A stretch of 64,000 nt of DNA, from positions 1 through 64,000 of IMG/VR virus record IMGVR_UViG_3300045993_000425; one strand, 5' to 3'. Within the stretch, counting starts at the first letter, position 1. Each line of letters begins with the position of its first letter. This document shows positions 25,398-36,800 of this stretch, piece after piece. A program made the translations under genes and the position numbers. This DNA comes from a virus. Under the pieces are notes generated by a model. It ran no database searches. It saw only the letters and a list, made by a program, of their open reading frames with translations, and was not told the origin of the DNA.

Positions 25398-28300
25398 TTA
25401 CACTGGATAAGAAAAGTTCAGATAATAGGTTGCGTTCCCTAGTGCCCCCTTAAGAATGGTGAAATTGCTACCGCTCAGAAGACAGGGCGCCATACCGGAC
25501 GTGTTATCAGACGCAACAACGACACCAACGAATGTGGCTCTTGGCACAGGAAGACATGTCGTGATAACATCGTTATCGGCAAACAGAACTGTTCCTTTGA
25601 TCGCTCCAGTGACATAAGCGATCCCACCTTTGACCATATATTCACACGTTCCAAACACAGTGGCGTGGGCGCCCATGCTAGTCAGACCTGTCCAGCCTAT
25701 GTCACCTGGCTGACTGAACACTGCCCCGGTAGCAATTGTCAGCGTATTACCGCTCGGAACCGTTACGTTGTTGGTGGTGACGGCTGACGTGATCGTACTG
25801 GTTCCGCTGTTCCACGGGACGTTTTCGCTCGCCTGCCCTGTTACGTTGCCAATGAATCCATCGACTGAGGTTGTAGATCCGTTGACCGTTAGATTCCTAA
25901 CCTGTCCAACAACATAGGCACCGATCGTCAAGTTGCCGGTCAGCGTTCCGCCAGCCAGCCTCAGGTCGTCTGACGCATGACCGGTTAGTGTGCCATCGAT
26001 TGTCAGCGTCTTACCGGTCGGAACCGTTACGTTATCGGTCGTCAGTGCGCCGATCAATCCGCCGACAACCGTCAGCCCGTTGTGAGCCGTCAGCAAACCG
26101 GTATTGTCAATCGTAACGTGGTCGGATGAGGACGACGACACCGAACCGGCATGAAATGCCAGATACCCTCTTGCCCCATCGGCCGCTGCCCTGCCACCAG
26201 TGATTCGACCAAACTCATGCTGCGCCTGTGTGGGTCCAGCGGAGTTAGGCCTGAACGTCAATGACACACGATTTGGAGTCGCAACTGCCATGTTGTCGAA
26301 CCCGGTCATTAGCGTCAGAGCTGTCCGATCATCCATGCCTCCAGCCCCGTTGCTGATCGAAACACTTCCGATCGCGTCGGCAGTAAGAGTACTAAGCCCG
26401 TCTCCAACTCCAAGGATAGTGAGCTTGTCTGTTTGGCCGCTCAGACGAGGACCGCTGCTACCGAGCAGGATGCCGCCCTTTGTAGTATCGGCCGCTCCTT
26501 GTACACCAAAATGGTTTGCGACCCCGATGTCATACAGAACTGCGTCATTTCCAATGCTCAGAACCGGTCCACTCGCTCCAGTAGGGGTGGCCCTTAGCAG
26601 CCCAGATACATCAAGCCCACCCAGCACCTGCACGCCGCCAGCGTTCAGGATTCGGACTCGTTCTGTCGGGCCTCCGTATGTGCTCCCTGCTGTCCCAGAT
26701 AACCCAGTAGCAAAGACGATATCTCCTGACGCAGTATCCTGGGCGATGTGCCCCGTGTAATCGGCTGAGACGCGAGTGTAATTCACACCAGCCGTGCCAC
26801 CGTTGAAGTATGTATTGAAGCCGAGGCCAGCCCAGTTAGCGCGAATGATAACTGGATGGACTCCCCCGAACTGAGCTACTGCGTCACCAAGTGCCGTTGC
26901 GAACTGCGTCGGCGGACCAGTGGCAGACCCAAACCTAACGAGTTCAGTGCCATCTGATTTCGCGAATCCAAACACTCCAGTTGTGGGACCTGACTGCTTC
27001 GCTCGGAAGTTCATACCCCAGCTACTGTCCGAGTAGACACTACCCGAGGCGATGGTTCCTCCCCCTCCAACGATGAATTGCCGTGCGGTGGCATCCTGGG
27101 TCACACTCAGAGAACCAGCTACGGTGGTCGTCGCACCTGACTTGCTGATTGACACTCCAGTGTCGTTTGCCCCGTCTCCAATTGTGAGAGCCCCTGTGTA
27201 CCCTGCCCCGTTCGTCATTCCGGTAGCTAGCACCTGACGAGCGAGGTTGGTCATCGGAACTAGTGCATCGACATTGCTGATATTCGCATCAGATGTCCCT
27301 AGCTTAACTGTACCGTATGAGCTAGTAGTAGCGTTCGCCACGCTGGTCGAGTTGCTTCCACTTACCGGAGCGGTCTGTCCATCGACATAGACATCGCTTC
27401 CGACTCGCCAGGCAAAAACACGAATCGCTCCAGGCACGCCGGTCCTCGGGAGAGCCGAGATCTGGCACTTGACCGGAGTCAAGCTACCCTGCGTCACTCT
27501 GCGGTCTAGCTCTACATACAAGCACTCACCGTCTGCGAGGTCGGTCGTTCCAGGCAGAGCTGTCAGGTGGTTAGTCACATAATTACTGACAACTCCGGTT
27601 CCATCTGACGGGAAGATGTAGCGGACGCCTCCCCAGTATAGATTTCCCGTAGCCGAATCCCAGAACCAGTTGGTAGTTCCGGTGTACTTAGCCGAAGGGT
27701 CGAGGGAGAGCTTGATGTCCTGCTGCCCTCCTGGGGAGTACCAATAGGCCCCGCTGCTGCTCTCCCAGAGACGAGTCATGACCAGACCCATCCAATCACG
27801 CAGGCTTGTGATGCCCTTGTCGCCACCTACGAACGGGTCCACTAGGTTGGTCGTAGATGTCACTGCTGGCTCTACTCGGGTCGCCAACTGGGTGAAGGGC
27901 TGTAGAGCCGAGGGACTAGATCCACCAAGGGCGAGCCGGAAGGCCATCGGACGACAGTCGGTCACCGAGGTCACGTTCATCGCTGCGGAGACGAACACCG
28001 AGGCGATAGGCAGAACGGTTGGCTGGCTGCTGAAGCTGGTACTCGAGACGACGATCTTCAGCCCTAGCGTCCTCCCTAGAGGCATCCGCTGCTGGAACTC
28101 TCGTCCTGTTGTGTCTGATAAAAGGACTACCGTATCGGCCGTGGTGGGGTCCGCTGACCTCACCAAGTCAATGCCGATGTAGTTGGTTCCAGGGATGAAA
28201 CTGCCACTTACGTTGGCGTTTGAGGGGTTTAGCTGCTGGGCACTGGCATAACCAGGCATCTGAAAGAGGCTACCGGGCTCTGTAGCCGTTGCATGAATAA

Positions 28301-28511
28301 CGCTTCCACCAGCCACCAAGAGCTTGAGGTTGATTGCTAGTTGCCCGATTCCACCTGGGGCGATGGTGAATCCGCTGACGACGACGGGCTGACCACCAGC
28401 TAGCACCTGACCAGCCAGAAGCTGAAGTTCTGCTGTAACTGCGCTCTCAACCATTCGGAGGTGCGAGACATCAACGCGCATCCCTCCGACCCAGTTCATG
28501 TTTCGTTGCAT
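25398..28511 (-). CDS. Tail fibre protein
   Basis: A 1037-residue protein. The N-terminal region (about 1-330) is a mixed baseplate-attachment type. The rest is long, Gly/Thr/Ser/Val-rich beta sequence with recurring 'LTIDGTLTG', 'LRLAGGTLTGNLTIG' and 'NNVTVPTGKTLTI' units typical of trimeric fibre shafts. The last 100 residues likely form the receptor-binding tip ('GWTGLTSMGAHATVF' begins it). Its position, after the gpI-like and tail-tube-like genes and before the endolysin, fits a fibre. It likely determines host recognition. No chaperone is recognised downstream. Confidence 0.82.
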   Translation of the reverse strand: MQRNMNWVGGMRVDVSHLRMVESAVTAELQLLAGQVLAGGQPVVVSGFTIAPGGIGQLAINLKLLVAGGSVIHATATEPGSLFQMPGYASAQQLNPSNANVSGSFIPGTNYIGIDLVRSADPTTADTVVLLSDTTGREFQQRMPLGRTLGLKIVVSSTSFSSQPTVLPIASVFVSAAMNVTSVTDCRPMAFRLALGGSSPSALQPFTQLATRVEPAVTSTTNLVDPFVGGDKGITSLRDWMGLVMTRLWESSSGAYWYSPGGQQDIKLSLDPSAKYTGTTNWFWDSATGNLYWGGVRYIFPSDGTGVVSNYVTNHLTALPGTTDLADGECLYVELDRRVTQGSLTPVKCQISALPRTGVPGAIRVFAWRVGSDVYVDGQTAPVSGSNSTSVANATTSSYGTVKLGTSDANISNVDALVPMTNLARQVLATGMTNGAGYTGALTIGDGANDTGVSISKSGATTTVAGSLSVTQDATARQFIVGGGGTIASGSVYSDSSWGMNFRAKQSGPTTGVFGFAKSDGTELVRFGSATGPPTQFATALGDAVAQFGGVHPVIIRANWAGLGFNTYFNGGTAGVNYTRVSADYTGHIAQDTASGDIVFATGLSGTAGSTYGGPTERVRILNAGGVQVLGGLDVSGLLRATPTGASGPVLSIGNDAVLYDIGVANHFGVQGAADTTKGGILLGSSGPRLSGQTDKLTILGVGDGLSTLTADAIGSVSISNGAGGMDDRTALTLMTGFDNMAVATPNRVSLTFRPNSAGPTQAQHEFGRITGGRAAADGARGYLAFHAGSVSSSSSDHVTIDNTGLLTAHNGLTVVGGLIGALTTDNVTVPTGKTLTIDGTLTGHASDDLRLAGGTLTGNLTIGAYVVGQVRNLTVNGSTTSVDGFIGNVTGQASENVPWNSGTSTITSAVTTNNVTVPSGNTLTIATGAVFSQPGDIGWTGLTSMGAHATVFGTCEYMVKGGIAYVTGAIKGTVLFADNDVITTCLPVPRATFVGVVVASDNTSGMAPCLLSGSNFTILKGALGNATYYLNFSYPV

Positions 28512-28556
28512 GGGGCCTCGTCCAGGCGGCAGACGACCGCCTTCAGCTTAAGATTG

Positions 28557-28982
28557 CTATTCTGTCACACCGTCATTCGAGTAGTTAATCGCCTCAAATG
28601 TGAGAGCACCGGTCACCACTCCCTTGGGCGAGATCATCCAAGTCTGGTCCGTAATGGTGCAACCAGTGAACTTGAAGACAATACTATCCGTAATGCGATC
28701 CACTACTTCGATGGTTAGGTACTTCTGCTTCAGCATATCCTTGGCTGCTGCGACCATTCCGAGCCCCTCAGGACCACCTTGAGCTCTACCTCGCACGATC
28801 TGTAGGCTCCCAGAAGCCGAGAAGCCGGTAGGCATCAACTCAAACGTCATCAGGGTGTCGATGCCTTGAGCTTTGCGTACTGGAGTCTGGATTCGTGGCT
28901 GAAAGCCGGTCGCCCATCCCATCAGGCTGCCATTTACATAGATCTTGAGGTGTGCTGCTACTACCGTTTCAGACCGAGGCAT
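28557..28982 (-). CDS. Tail-tube-fold baseplate protein (candidate)
   Basis: A 141-residue beta-rich protein beginning 'AHLKIYVNGSLMGWATGF', a pattern seen in tail-tube-like and XkdM-type proteins, and continuing 'GFSASGSLQIVRG' and 'GCTITDQTWMISPKGVVTG'. The ATG overlaps the preceding stop (TAATG). The real tail tube is the different protein at 53528, so this is more likely a tube-like baseplate or fibre-linking component. The fold is inferred from pattern only. Confidence 0.6.
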   Translation of the reverse strand: MPRSETVVAAHLKIYVNGSLMGWATGFQPRIQTPVRKAQGIDTLMTFELMPTGFSASGSLQIVRGRAQGGPEGLGMVAAAKDMLKQKYLTIEVVDRITDSIVFKFTGCTITDQTWMISPKGVVTGALTFEAINYSNDGVTE

Positions 28983-30874
28983 TAGCTCTCCCTCGCTCGA
29001 GCAAGTTCTTCATCGACAAAATCGCCAGCTAGACAGGTCACGATGTCACTCAGTTGCCCAGACCCCATTGTCGCCCTTCCCTCCCCAGCCAGACCTCTAT
29101 CTCCTGGGTAGGTGATGACATGCCTCTGTTCGATTGCTGTACCCCCCAAGCTCCTGAGTAGCTGACTAGCGGCAATCCTCCCCATCGCACTATTTGTGGT
29201 TCTAAGGCAGCTTGCGGGACTGTTCCTGATTCCGCTGTCCGTCAGAAGGTTCACGCTGCTACCGGCTGGGATCGCCGCCTTGATATGCGCCGATGGGTCA
29301 AGGAGCAGGTGTAGACTGCCTTGGCGTCCGAGGTAGTAAATTGGAGCCGTCTGGTATTCATAGCCATACCCGATGACCAGCCAACCAGCTTGGTCTGGTA
29401 ACTGTGTCGAGTCAGCAACAGGAAGAGAACCGCTCCAACCGACAGACAGGTCAGATGTTGTTAATGTCGTCGAGCTAGTCACCTTCAGACCGCCGGCTGT
29501 CTCTGTCAGAACACATCCGGCTTGCGTACCCCTCGAGACAGAGGAGCACTTGGTTATTGTTGCTCCTGTTGATGAGAGAATAACCGATGCTCCCGTTCCC
29601 GGCAAATCAGAACTGAAGTCAATGTAGTGGAGGATGCCATTGACTGCGGTTACCTGATGGATACCAGAGAACATCCCTACTCCGTCAATCAATACCCAAT
29701 CGCCAACAGAGAACATCCCACTTGAGCTGAAGGGGAGTTGCAGTCTGACGATATCCGAACTCGGGTACAGAACCGCAGTGCTAACACCAGAGGTCAATGC
29801 ATTGTTGGCTAGGTATCCCGCTGTTGTTTCATCTCTGCTCACCACCTGGGTGATGGCTGGCAGGATGATGTCAACTCCATTGCCACTCGGTTTCGTGAAA
29901 GCAGATGACTGCTGCGACAATCTTGCGACGGGCGACCGGAAGAAGTAGATCTGGCTGTTAGGAACCGCCTTTGTTTCAGCTACTCCAATCGGATTGTTGA
30001 GATCGAACGAGTAGACCACTACACTCGGGGATGTGTGCCGTCTGGAGCTGTTGGAAATCGTGAAGCTTCCCCTATTCTGGGTCGAGAACGTCCCTACCAC
30101 TACAGCAGCATCACCATCTCTCATGTTGTTCAAGATCGAATTGTCGGAAGTGGTGACCGAGAACCTTAGCTTGTCGGCCTTTCTAGTAGTGACCCAGGTC
30201 ATCGCTCCAGGGTCACCACCAGCCAGATTGTGGAACCACAGTCTCCTCCATCCGATGCCGCCAGTGAGCTTGATCGATCCACCAAGACCTGCTTGGTTGG
30301 ATAACAGCGACAAGTGCGTCAAGCCCGATTCTGGGTCGGTTACTGGGACGGCTGTTGCTGGTGTCTTACGGATGCCGAACCACCTGTTGATGACAGCAGC
30401 AGCCTCGATTGCAGTCACTGCTGCGATGTCAGCGAAGTCCGCTGTGGAGAAGGTGACTGATGCCCCGTGGCGTCCATCCACCTCGAGGAGCAGTTGGTCA
30501 CCATCCTGAAGGGAGAATGGCTCTGGTAGCGAACTAATCCCAGCGTGCGTCTTCTCGATGCCGTAGAAGGCCTCCAGAGCTAGGTTCAAGCTCTGATTGG
30601 TGGTCTGCGACAGGTTGATGCACCTTAGGATGTCCCTCAGGACGTTGTCTGGAACGCCAGCCCCAATAGGCCTAGAGTATCCCACCTTCGCTGCTAGTCG
30701 GTCTAGGTATCGACCCATCGCAGTAGCATCGAATAGCTGCGCCTCTGCGTTCGCTGTCAGGTCCCAACAGGCCTGCTCAGAGGAGCCGATGACACCCAGC
30801 ATCAGGTCCCATCCAGGCCCACTCATGCTGGTGGAAGGAATCATTCGATGCAGGAATGTCTCAGCTGGTAGCAT
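28982..30874 (-). CDS. Baseplate wedge component, gpI-like N-terminus
   Basis: A 630-residue protein. The first 120 residues, with 'YLDRLAAKVGYSRPIG' and 'ALEAFYGI', resemble phage tail protein I/YmfQ-type proteins that follow baseplate J. The remainder is beta-rich with many short Ser/Thr/Gly strands. It starts directly after the baseplate J stop with no gap, as gpI follows gpJ in P2-like tails. It is much longer than gpI, so the C-terminal part may be a fibre-attachment module. Confidence 0.7.
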   Translation of the reverse strand: MLPAETFLHRMIPSTSMSGPGWDLMLGVIGSSEQACWDLTANAEAQLFDATAMGRYLDRLAAKVGYSRPIGAGVPDNVLRDILRCINLSQTTNQSLNLALEAFYGIEKTHAGISSLPEPFSLQDGDQLLLEVDGRHGASVTFSTADFADIAAVTAIEAAAVINRWFGIRKTPATAVPVTDPESGLTHLSLLSNQAGLGGSIKLTGGIGWRRLWFHNLAGGDPGAMTWVTTRKADKLRFSVTTSDNSILNNMRDGDAAVVVGTFSTQNRGSFTISNSSRRHTSPSVVVYSFDLNNPIGVAETKAVPNSQIYFFRSPVARLSQQSSAFTKPSGNGVDIILPAITQVVSRDETTAGYLANNALTSGVSTAVLYPSSDIVRLQLPFSSSGMFSVGDWVLIDGVGMFSGIHQVTAVNGILHYIDFSSDLPGTGASVILSSTGATITKCSSVSRGTQAGCVLTETAGGLKVTSSTTLTTSDLSVGWSGSLPVADSTQLPDQAGWLVIGYGYEYQTAPIYYLGRQGSLHLLLDPSAHIKAAIPAGSSVNLLTDSGIRNSPASCLRTTNSAMGRIAASQLLRSLGGTAIEQRHVITYPGDRGLAGEGRATMGSGQLSDIVTCLAGDFVDEELARARES

Positions 30875-33800
30875 TTATTGCCCCACGAACACGACCTTGA
30901 CATCCTGGTCGATGTCAAGAATCCTTGGCGATTCGTACTGTTTCACCGGCAGAGTGTCGTTGCTGGAGTTGTACGTTGGCGATAGCATGGAAACGCTAAC
31001 AACTCCGGTCACCCTAGAAGCAGCGTCGATGATGCTGGAGATTGGGATCGACATCCCCTTGGAGCCGTTGATGACCTTGGCGACGGCAGACTGAATCAGT
31101 TGCTTGACGTTGGCTCCAGGCTTGACCCTGACGGACAGTTCGACCCGCACTCGCCGGATCAGGGCTGCATCGATGTCTAGCTTCTGACCAGCCGCGACCA
31201 GACCAGGGTAGGAGGAAGTGTCGTTAACGTCGCCATAGACGACACGGTTCACTTCAGCTAGAAGCCCGGTATTGTAGCTGTACGAGTCCTGACCCACCAG
31301 CAGATCTGTCGGGAAAGCCAGCTTGTCCAAGGGACTCAAGATACAGCCAGCTGCCTGTGTGATTGCATAGGCAGGGAAGTGTACCGGGTTGTCATATTGG
31401 AAGGAGTAATAGCTGAATGTCGGAGGAGTCATCGGAACTAGATACACCGACACCAATGTCGGATCGGTCGGGTCAGGAGCGATCAAGGCTACCTTCATGA
31501 TGACCCTGCCTGGAGACGAAGGAAGCACCTGCACCAGACCGTAACTAGTTCCAAGAGCAATAGATGAGAAGTCACCGATGCCCGAGACTGTCACCTTTGT
31601 TCGGTCGTTGAAGTCGATAGTAGACACAGTGAAGTCGTTCTGGTTGCTTGCTCCCAACTTAGGTGTCGAAACCCTTAGGGTGTCTCCCGGCATCACGCTG
31701 TTGTAGGTGCGGAAAATCATATTCGCCTGGACGTTTTCGTCGACAGACTCGGCGTTCTCAATCCAGATGCAGTGCTGGCTGCTGGACACCACTCGGAATG
31801 TGCCTTGATTTCCAAGGTTTGGGCCAGACTTGGACCGGTCGAATGTCCTCTTCTGGAACGTGATGTCTACTGGAGACACGTCGCTCGGATTCGGAGAAGC
31901 TCCCAGTGCCTGGATGGTTCCATCTTGGTTCGCTAGCACGATGGAGTATGGATTGGTGGCACCTGTCAACATGCTCCATGTTTCTGTCGCTGGGTCGAAT
32001 AGCTCCCCGGCTCCTTTGCTGCCTCCCATGTAAGCCACTTTTCCGTTGGCTAGAAGGAGTGCCGTTCCGTAGGCTTGAGCAAAGTTCAGCTTGCCTGTAG
32101 TCAGCCTAGAGATCTTTGTGGTTGGGTCATAGATCTCTGTTTCGGTCATTGGTACACCAGCAGCGTTGCATCCACCGACCACCAAGATCTTGCCAGACGG
32201 TAGCTGGATGCAGCTATGACCCATCCTTGGCTTCTGGAGGCTTCCAGCCGCTGTCCACTTGCGTCCTAGCGAGATCGAGGAGGTAAGTACATCTCCAACG
32301 ACACCCGTCGCACCAAAAGAATACCCACCGATTACATACAGTTGGTCTAGACCTACTTGGATTGTCTGATGATCTCTGGTGCCCGGTGTCAACTGCTGTG
32401 TAGCCTGACAGTAAGACCAGCTCGAACCCTGGTAGATCTCCCAGTATGTGTAGTCAGCCATAAACAGCGCGATTACGTTGCTGTCATGACCCCCGAGTGC
32501 CATGATGTCGCCATTCCACAGCGTTGTCAGGGTGTGCCTAGCCCTCGGCCCTTGCATATCGGGAGCAGAGGCCCATTTTGTACCGATGGCATTCGGGTTG
32601 TAGATATAGGTATGGGCGGTTGCGGTGCTACCATTGATACCTCCGCTAACCATCACCCTACCATCCAGCATCAAGGTGGCTGCTGCCCAAGCCACAGTGA
32701 TCGGGTAAGCCTCTGTCGCAGTCAGTTGCTTCGTTGCTGGGTCATATATGTCGACATTGCTGTACTGAACCGGGACGGCACCTTCTGGGGCAGCCGAGGT
32801 GAACCGTCGAGCCCCTCCGACGATCATCACCTTACCATCCGCCATCCGAACCACTGCGGCACCGAACCTGGCGATAGAGCCAGACACGGCAGTAGCTTGG
32901 GTCGTCCACTGCCCATCGCTAGGTAGAACAGTAAGCCAGTCGCCAGTCGGAATAGTTGTCACGTCAGAAGGAGAAGAGAAGCCCAGAGTGGTTCTCTCTA
33001 CATCGGTCAGGCAGGTGAAATTGCCAACCTTCTCAAAGTACAGCTGCATCCCAAAGTCTGGGACATGACTGTTCCTACCACCACTCGCGCTCCATAGTGA
33101 CTGACTAGAGGTGACTTGACCGGCACTAGCGGCAAGAGTCGTGCCACTCGTCCAGCCTGTGCTCTTCGGGAGAGAAATGGTGCTATTGATCGCTACCGGC
33201 ATTCCCTGCGACAGGCCTTCGTCTAGGTCCTGACCAGCAGGGCAGCTAATCAGTGCCTTGTAGTCGATGGGGCCCCACACAATCTGGGCAGAGCCTTTTA
33301 CAGGTAGGTTGAGTTCGTTCGCTGTTCCTCCAGTGACCTGGATAGCACCAGAGGAACCGGCCGCCTCAGACCCGATCTGGAGCTTTCCGGCCTGATTCGC
33401 TGCGGCTACATTGCCCCCAGCCAGAGATAGGCCAGTGACGCTAGGAACAGACAAGAAATCAACAATGTTCTTGGTTGTGGTCGGAACCAAGCGGTACTGT
33501 TCGTTGGCCCAATCCTGAACACTTGAAGATACTGGATATTTCGTCGTTAGCGTGTAGTTGCTTCCATCGTAGGTGCTACTCGAGATATGAAGCACTCCCT
33601 CGAGCAGCTGGCAGGTCTGAGCAAGAGAAACCTCGTCTGACTGCTCCACCTGGAAAGCTTGGTCAGTCCCGACTAGCGTTCCTGAGATTGGTGAACCGGT
33701 AAGCGCATTCACCTGCGACACGAGGGTTGACCTATTGATGGGGTTGGCCTGGACGACAGATAGAGATGAAGCAATGGGAGCGGCCCAAGAACTGCCTCCT

Positions 33801-36800
33801 GTGCTGGTGTCTACTAGGTTGTCTCCGGTGTGCCTCGCCAGTGTCATACTCAAGTTGCTCGCTGCTGTGACCCTTCTCGCCCCAGAAACACCCGGCACCA
33901 GCTGGTCGCAGATGGCAAGCCACCGACCAGAAGGGCCCACCGTGCTGCTGTGGGTCAGGTCGAACGAACCAGACGATAGGGTGAGAAATGCGCTAGCATC
34001 GGTTACCGCTGCGATAGCTGTTGTTGAGCTATCGACCCAGGTGACCACATTGCCTGCGACAGAATCAATCACTTGGGCGCCGGCAGTGAAGCCGTATCCT
34101 GATGGAGGAGATAGGTAAATCGTCTGTCCGACGATGAGCCCGTGTCCTGTGATACCCGATGGGTAGCTGTTGAAGGTACAGGTTACGATACCTGTCGTGA
34201 CAGCTCGACTCAAGGTCATGCTGTTCAGGCCGACCATCAGGAGGATCGAGGTCGGTGTCTGATGTACCCGAACCATTGAGCCGATGTTGAGGCTGTAGGT
34301 AACCCCAGTGGTAGGTGTCAGGATTGTTACATCGTAGGGTGCCACGATAGACACGGCTGTCGCCTGTCCCGCTGTCGCCTGTGAGGAATACCTGACTACT
34401 CCAGCCTCGCCATTCCAGAACTTATTGGTGCGCCAGACGACTCCATCTAGCTGACAGCGAGGTCTTGAGAGCAGCATGAAGTTGCTGAAGTCGAAGGTGC
34501 TTCCGAAAGCCATCCCGAGAGACTGCGGATTCCCGATACTGTCCAGGTTGTCCGCATCTAGCATCTTCAGGGTCGAACCGTAGGTGACAGCCGGATCTGG
34601 AACCAATCGCCGGAACATGTTGATCTGGAAGCTTCCCTGCTGGGCGTTCTTGTCCAGTGTGAGGGACAGCCTGCTCTCGGGACCTAGCCGGAATCCGCCA
34701 GCGGGAAAGAGTCTTGAGGTGCTGGTGCTGGTGCTTCCAGGAAGTAGACCCTCGCGAAGGTGCTGAAAGGAGGTAGTTGTCGTTCCAGACAAGGAGCTGA
34801 TGCCGCTCAACTGTGTCTTGTCCTTTACGTTGCTCCCGAGTCTGTCGAAGTACTCCCTGGCCCACACGAGGCCCGCGTGGTCCCCCTGCCGAAGGTAGGG
34901 CCAACCCATGAGCCCAGCGAGGGTTACTCCACCGTCTAGGATGACATCGGTCATCACATTAGGTGTCCCAATGTCGCTGTTGCCTGATGTGACAGAAGGC
35001 GTATGGATGTGGTCGTTGCTAGCCACTCCGATGCTCAAGCCGAAGGTTTGGCTGCCGACGATAGCCAGAAGGGAAATCGCCCCCTCTGAGGAGTGACTAT
35101 TGGTGCCTACACGATACCTGGACTCGCGATAGGTCGTCGCCCAGCCACCAGAGAGCTGCCCAGAGATGGAATCACAGATGTCCTGGGGTGAGTAGGTGCC
35201 TGCCGGAATGACTACCGTCTGAGGCTGAGAGGTCAGGCGATAGATACTGATGTACCGATAGGCTGTTCCGACGTTGGCCGGGGTGATTGTAGATCCATTG
35301 ATCGGGGTCAGGTCGAACTCAAGCCACTGCCCGAGTGGGTCCACAGCGGAGACTCGCCAGCAACCAGTGCGATGGGAGGTCGTCAGGTCGGTGCTGAAGA
35401 GGTCGGATGTCACGAACATCCAATCACCTACCTGCACCGATCCGAACGGGTACGCTGCTGTCGCACCTAGTGTCATTGTCGCAGTAATGCGCCTGGCATT
35501 GCTTGTTCCTGCGTTCAGAGTCAGGGTGTGAGTCCCATCAAGGGAGGTGGAGATACTCTTCGTTGTCCCGTCCAGAGCGAAATAGAACGTGGTCGAGGAA
35601 CCAGCAACGATGGTGGTGATGTCAGAGCTCTCCAGGTAAGCTCGGGTGTAGGATGAGCCACAGGTTAGCCGGTCCCCTACTGCCAGAGCTGTGGATAGCT
35701 CGATGATCCCCTGCTGCCGATCTAGAACGTAATCAGATCCCATACCCAGAGACACCAGCGAACTCTGACTGAACATCCCCTTGGTCACCAGGCTGCTCGA
35801 GGAGTCGATGCTAATGGCTGCTCGGTCGCTCCTGCCGAGGTTAGAAGAGATAGTCAGGCTCGCCCCCTCGACGCGAGCTGTGCAACCAGCCACCTTGTTG
35901 TTCAGAACCGCTGCCCATACAGAAAGAGGGGCAAAGGTGTTCACGGTTGGGTATGTCGAGGAAACAGCAGCGAAGTCCTTATCCAGAAACTGATACGTCT
36001 TCTGATCGGTTCCATCTACGGAGATCGTCAGTGTGTCGCCAGTGTGGATACCGGCCCACTCAGACTGATGGAGGCTAGTCAACTTGGCAGCGGCTCCATC
36101 CTTGAAGAGTAGCTTGTCGTTTAGGTACAGACGCAGGGTATCGTAGCGCCCCCCAGGAAGCCCCAGGACGCTCGCTGCATCGACCCCTAAGGGTTGGGTC
36201 AACTCTAGGTCGTCATTCGCCTCCTGACGGGCCTGGAGCCCTAATCCGGTGCCTCCACCGATAGTGCGAGCCGAGAAGCCCACAGTCGGATTGGCGTTGA
36301 TGCTGGCCACGACCTCGTAGGCAGTAGCGGCTGTGATGTCCTGGAAGTCCTGAGCTACAAATGTATGTTCGTATCTGACACCACCCACCAGAATCGCCAG
36401 CTGGTTCCCCTCGGCTAGCCGATAGGGAGGCTGGTTGCTGGACTTCAAGGTCGCCTTAGCTGTCGGACGACCGTAGGCCAAATGGAATGTGGTTTCACCC
36501 CCATCGGCTTGGTCGACTAGCACCTCTTGGTCGACCCCAGCATCCTTTGGCTCGTATGCGGACCCGTCGTCAATATACAGTGTCGTTGTACTGCCTGGTC
36601 TTTCGACCAACCGGGCCGAGGCGACGACTGAATCCTCGGAGGATGACTTGACACCGTACAGGTTCGCTAGAAGAGCACCAGGAGTGGCCTTCGACCTGTT
36701 CCCACGAATCGCCTTGATGCGGTCGCGATAGTGGTCGTCGCTCTCGATTGCCGTCCCGTTGTTGACAGGGAGAGGGTTGGTACAGGTCATCCCGATGAAT

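Noticed and set aside
28524-28542. Inverted repeat AGGCGG/CCGCCT between the tail-tube-like gene and the fibre gene
   Set aside because: Six-base stem without a T-tract on the transcribed strand; not called a terminator.
32357-32926. 189-residue + strand frame opposite the Kelch region
   Set aside because: The Kelch motifs are clear on the - strand and the open frame there is continuous.
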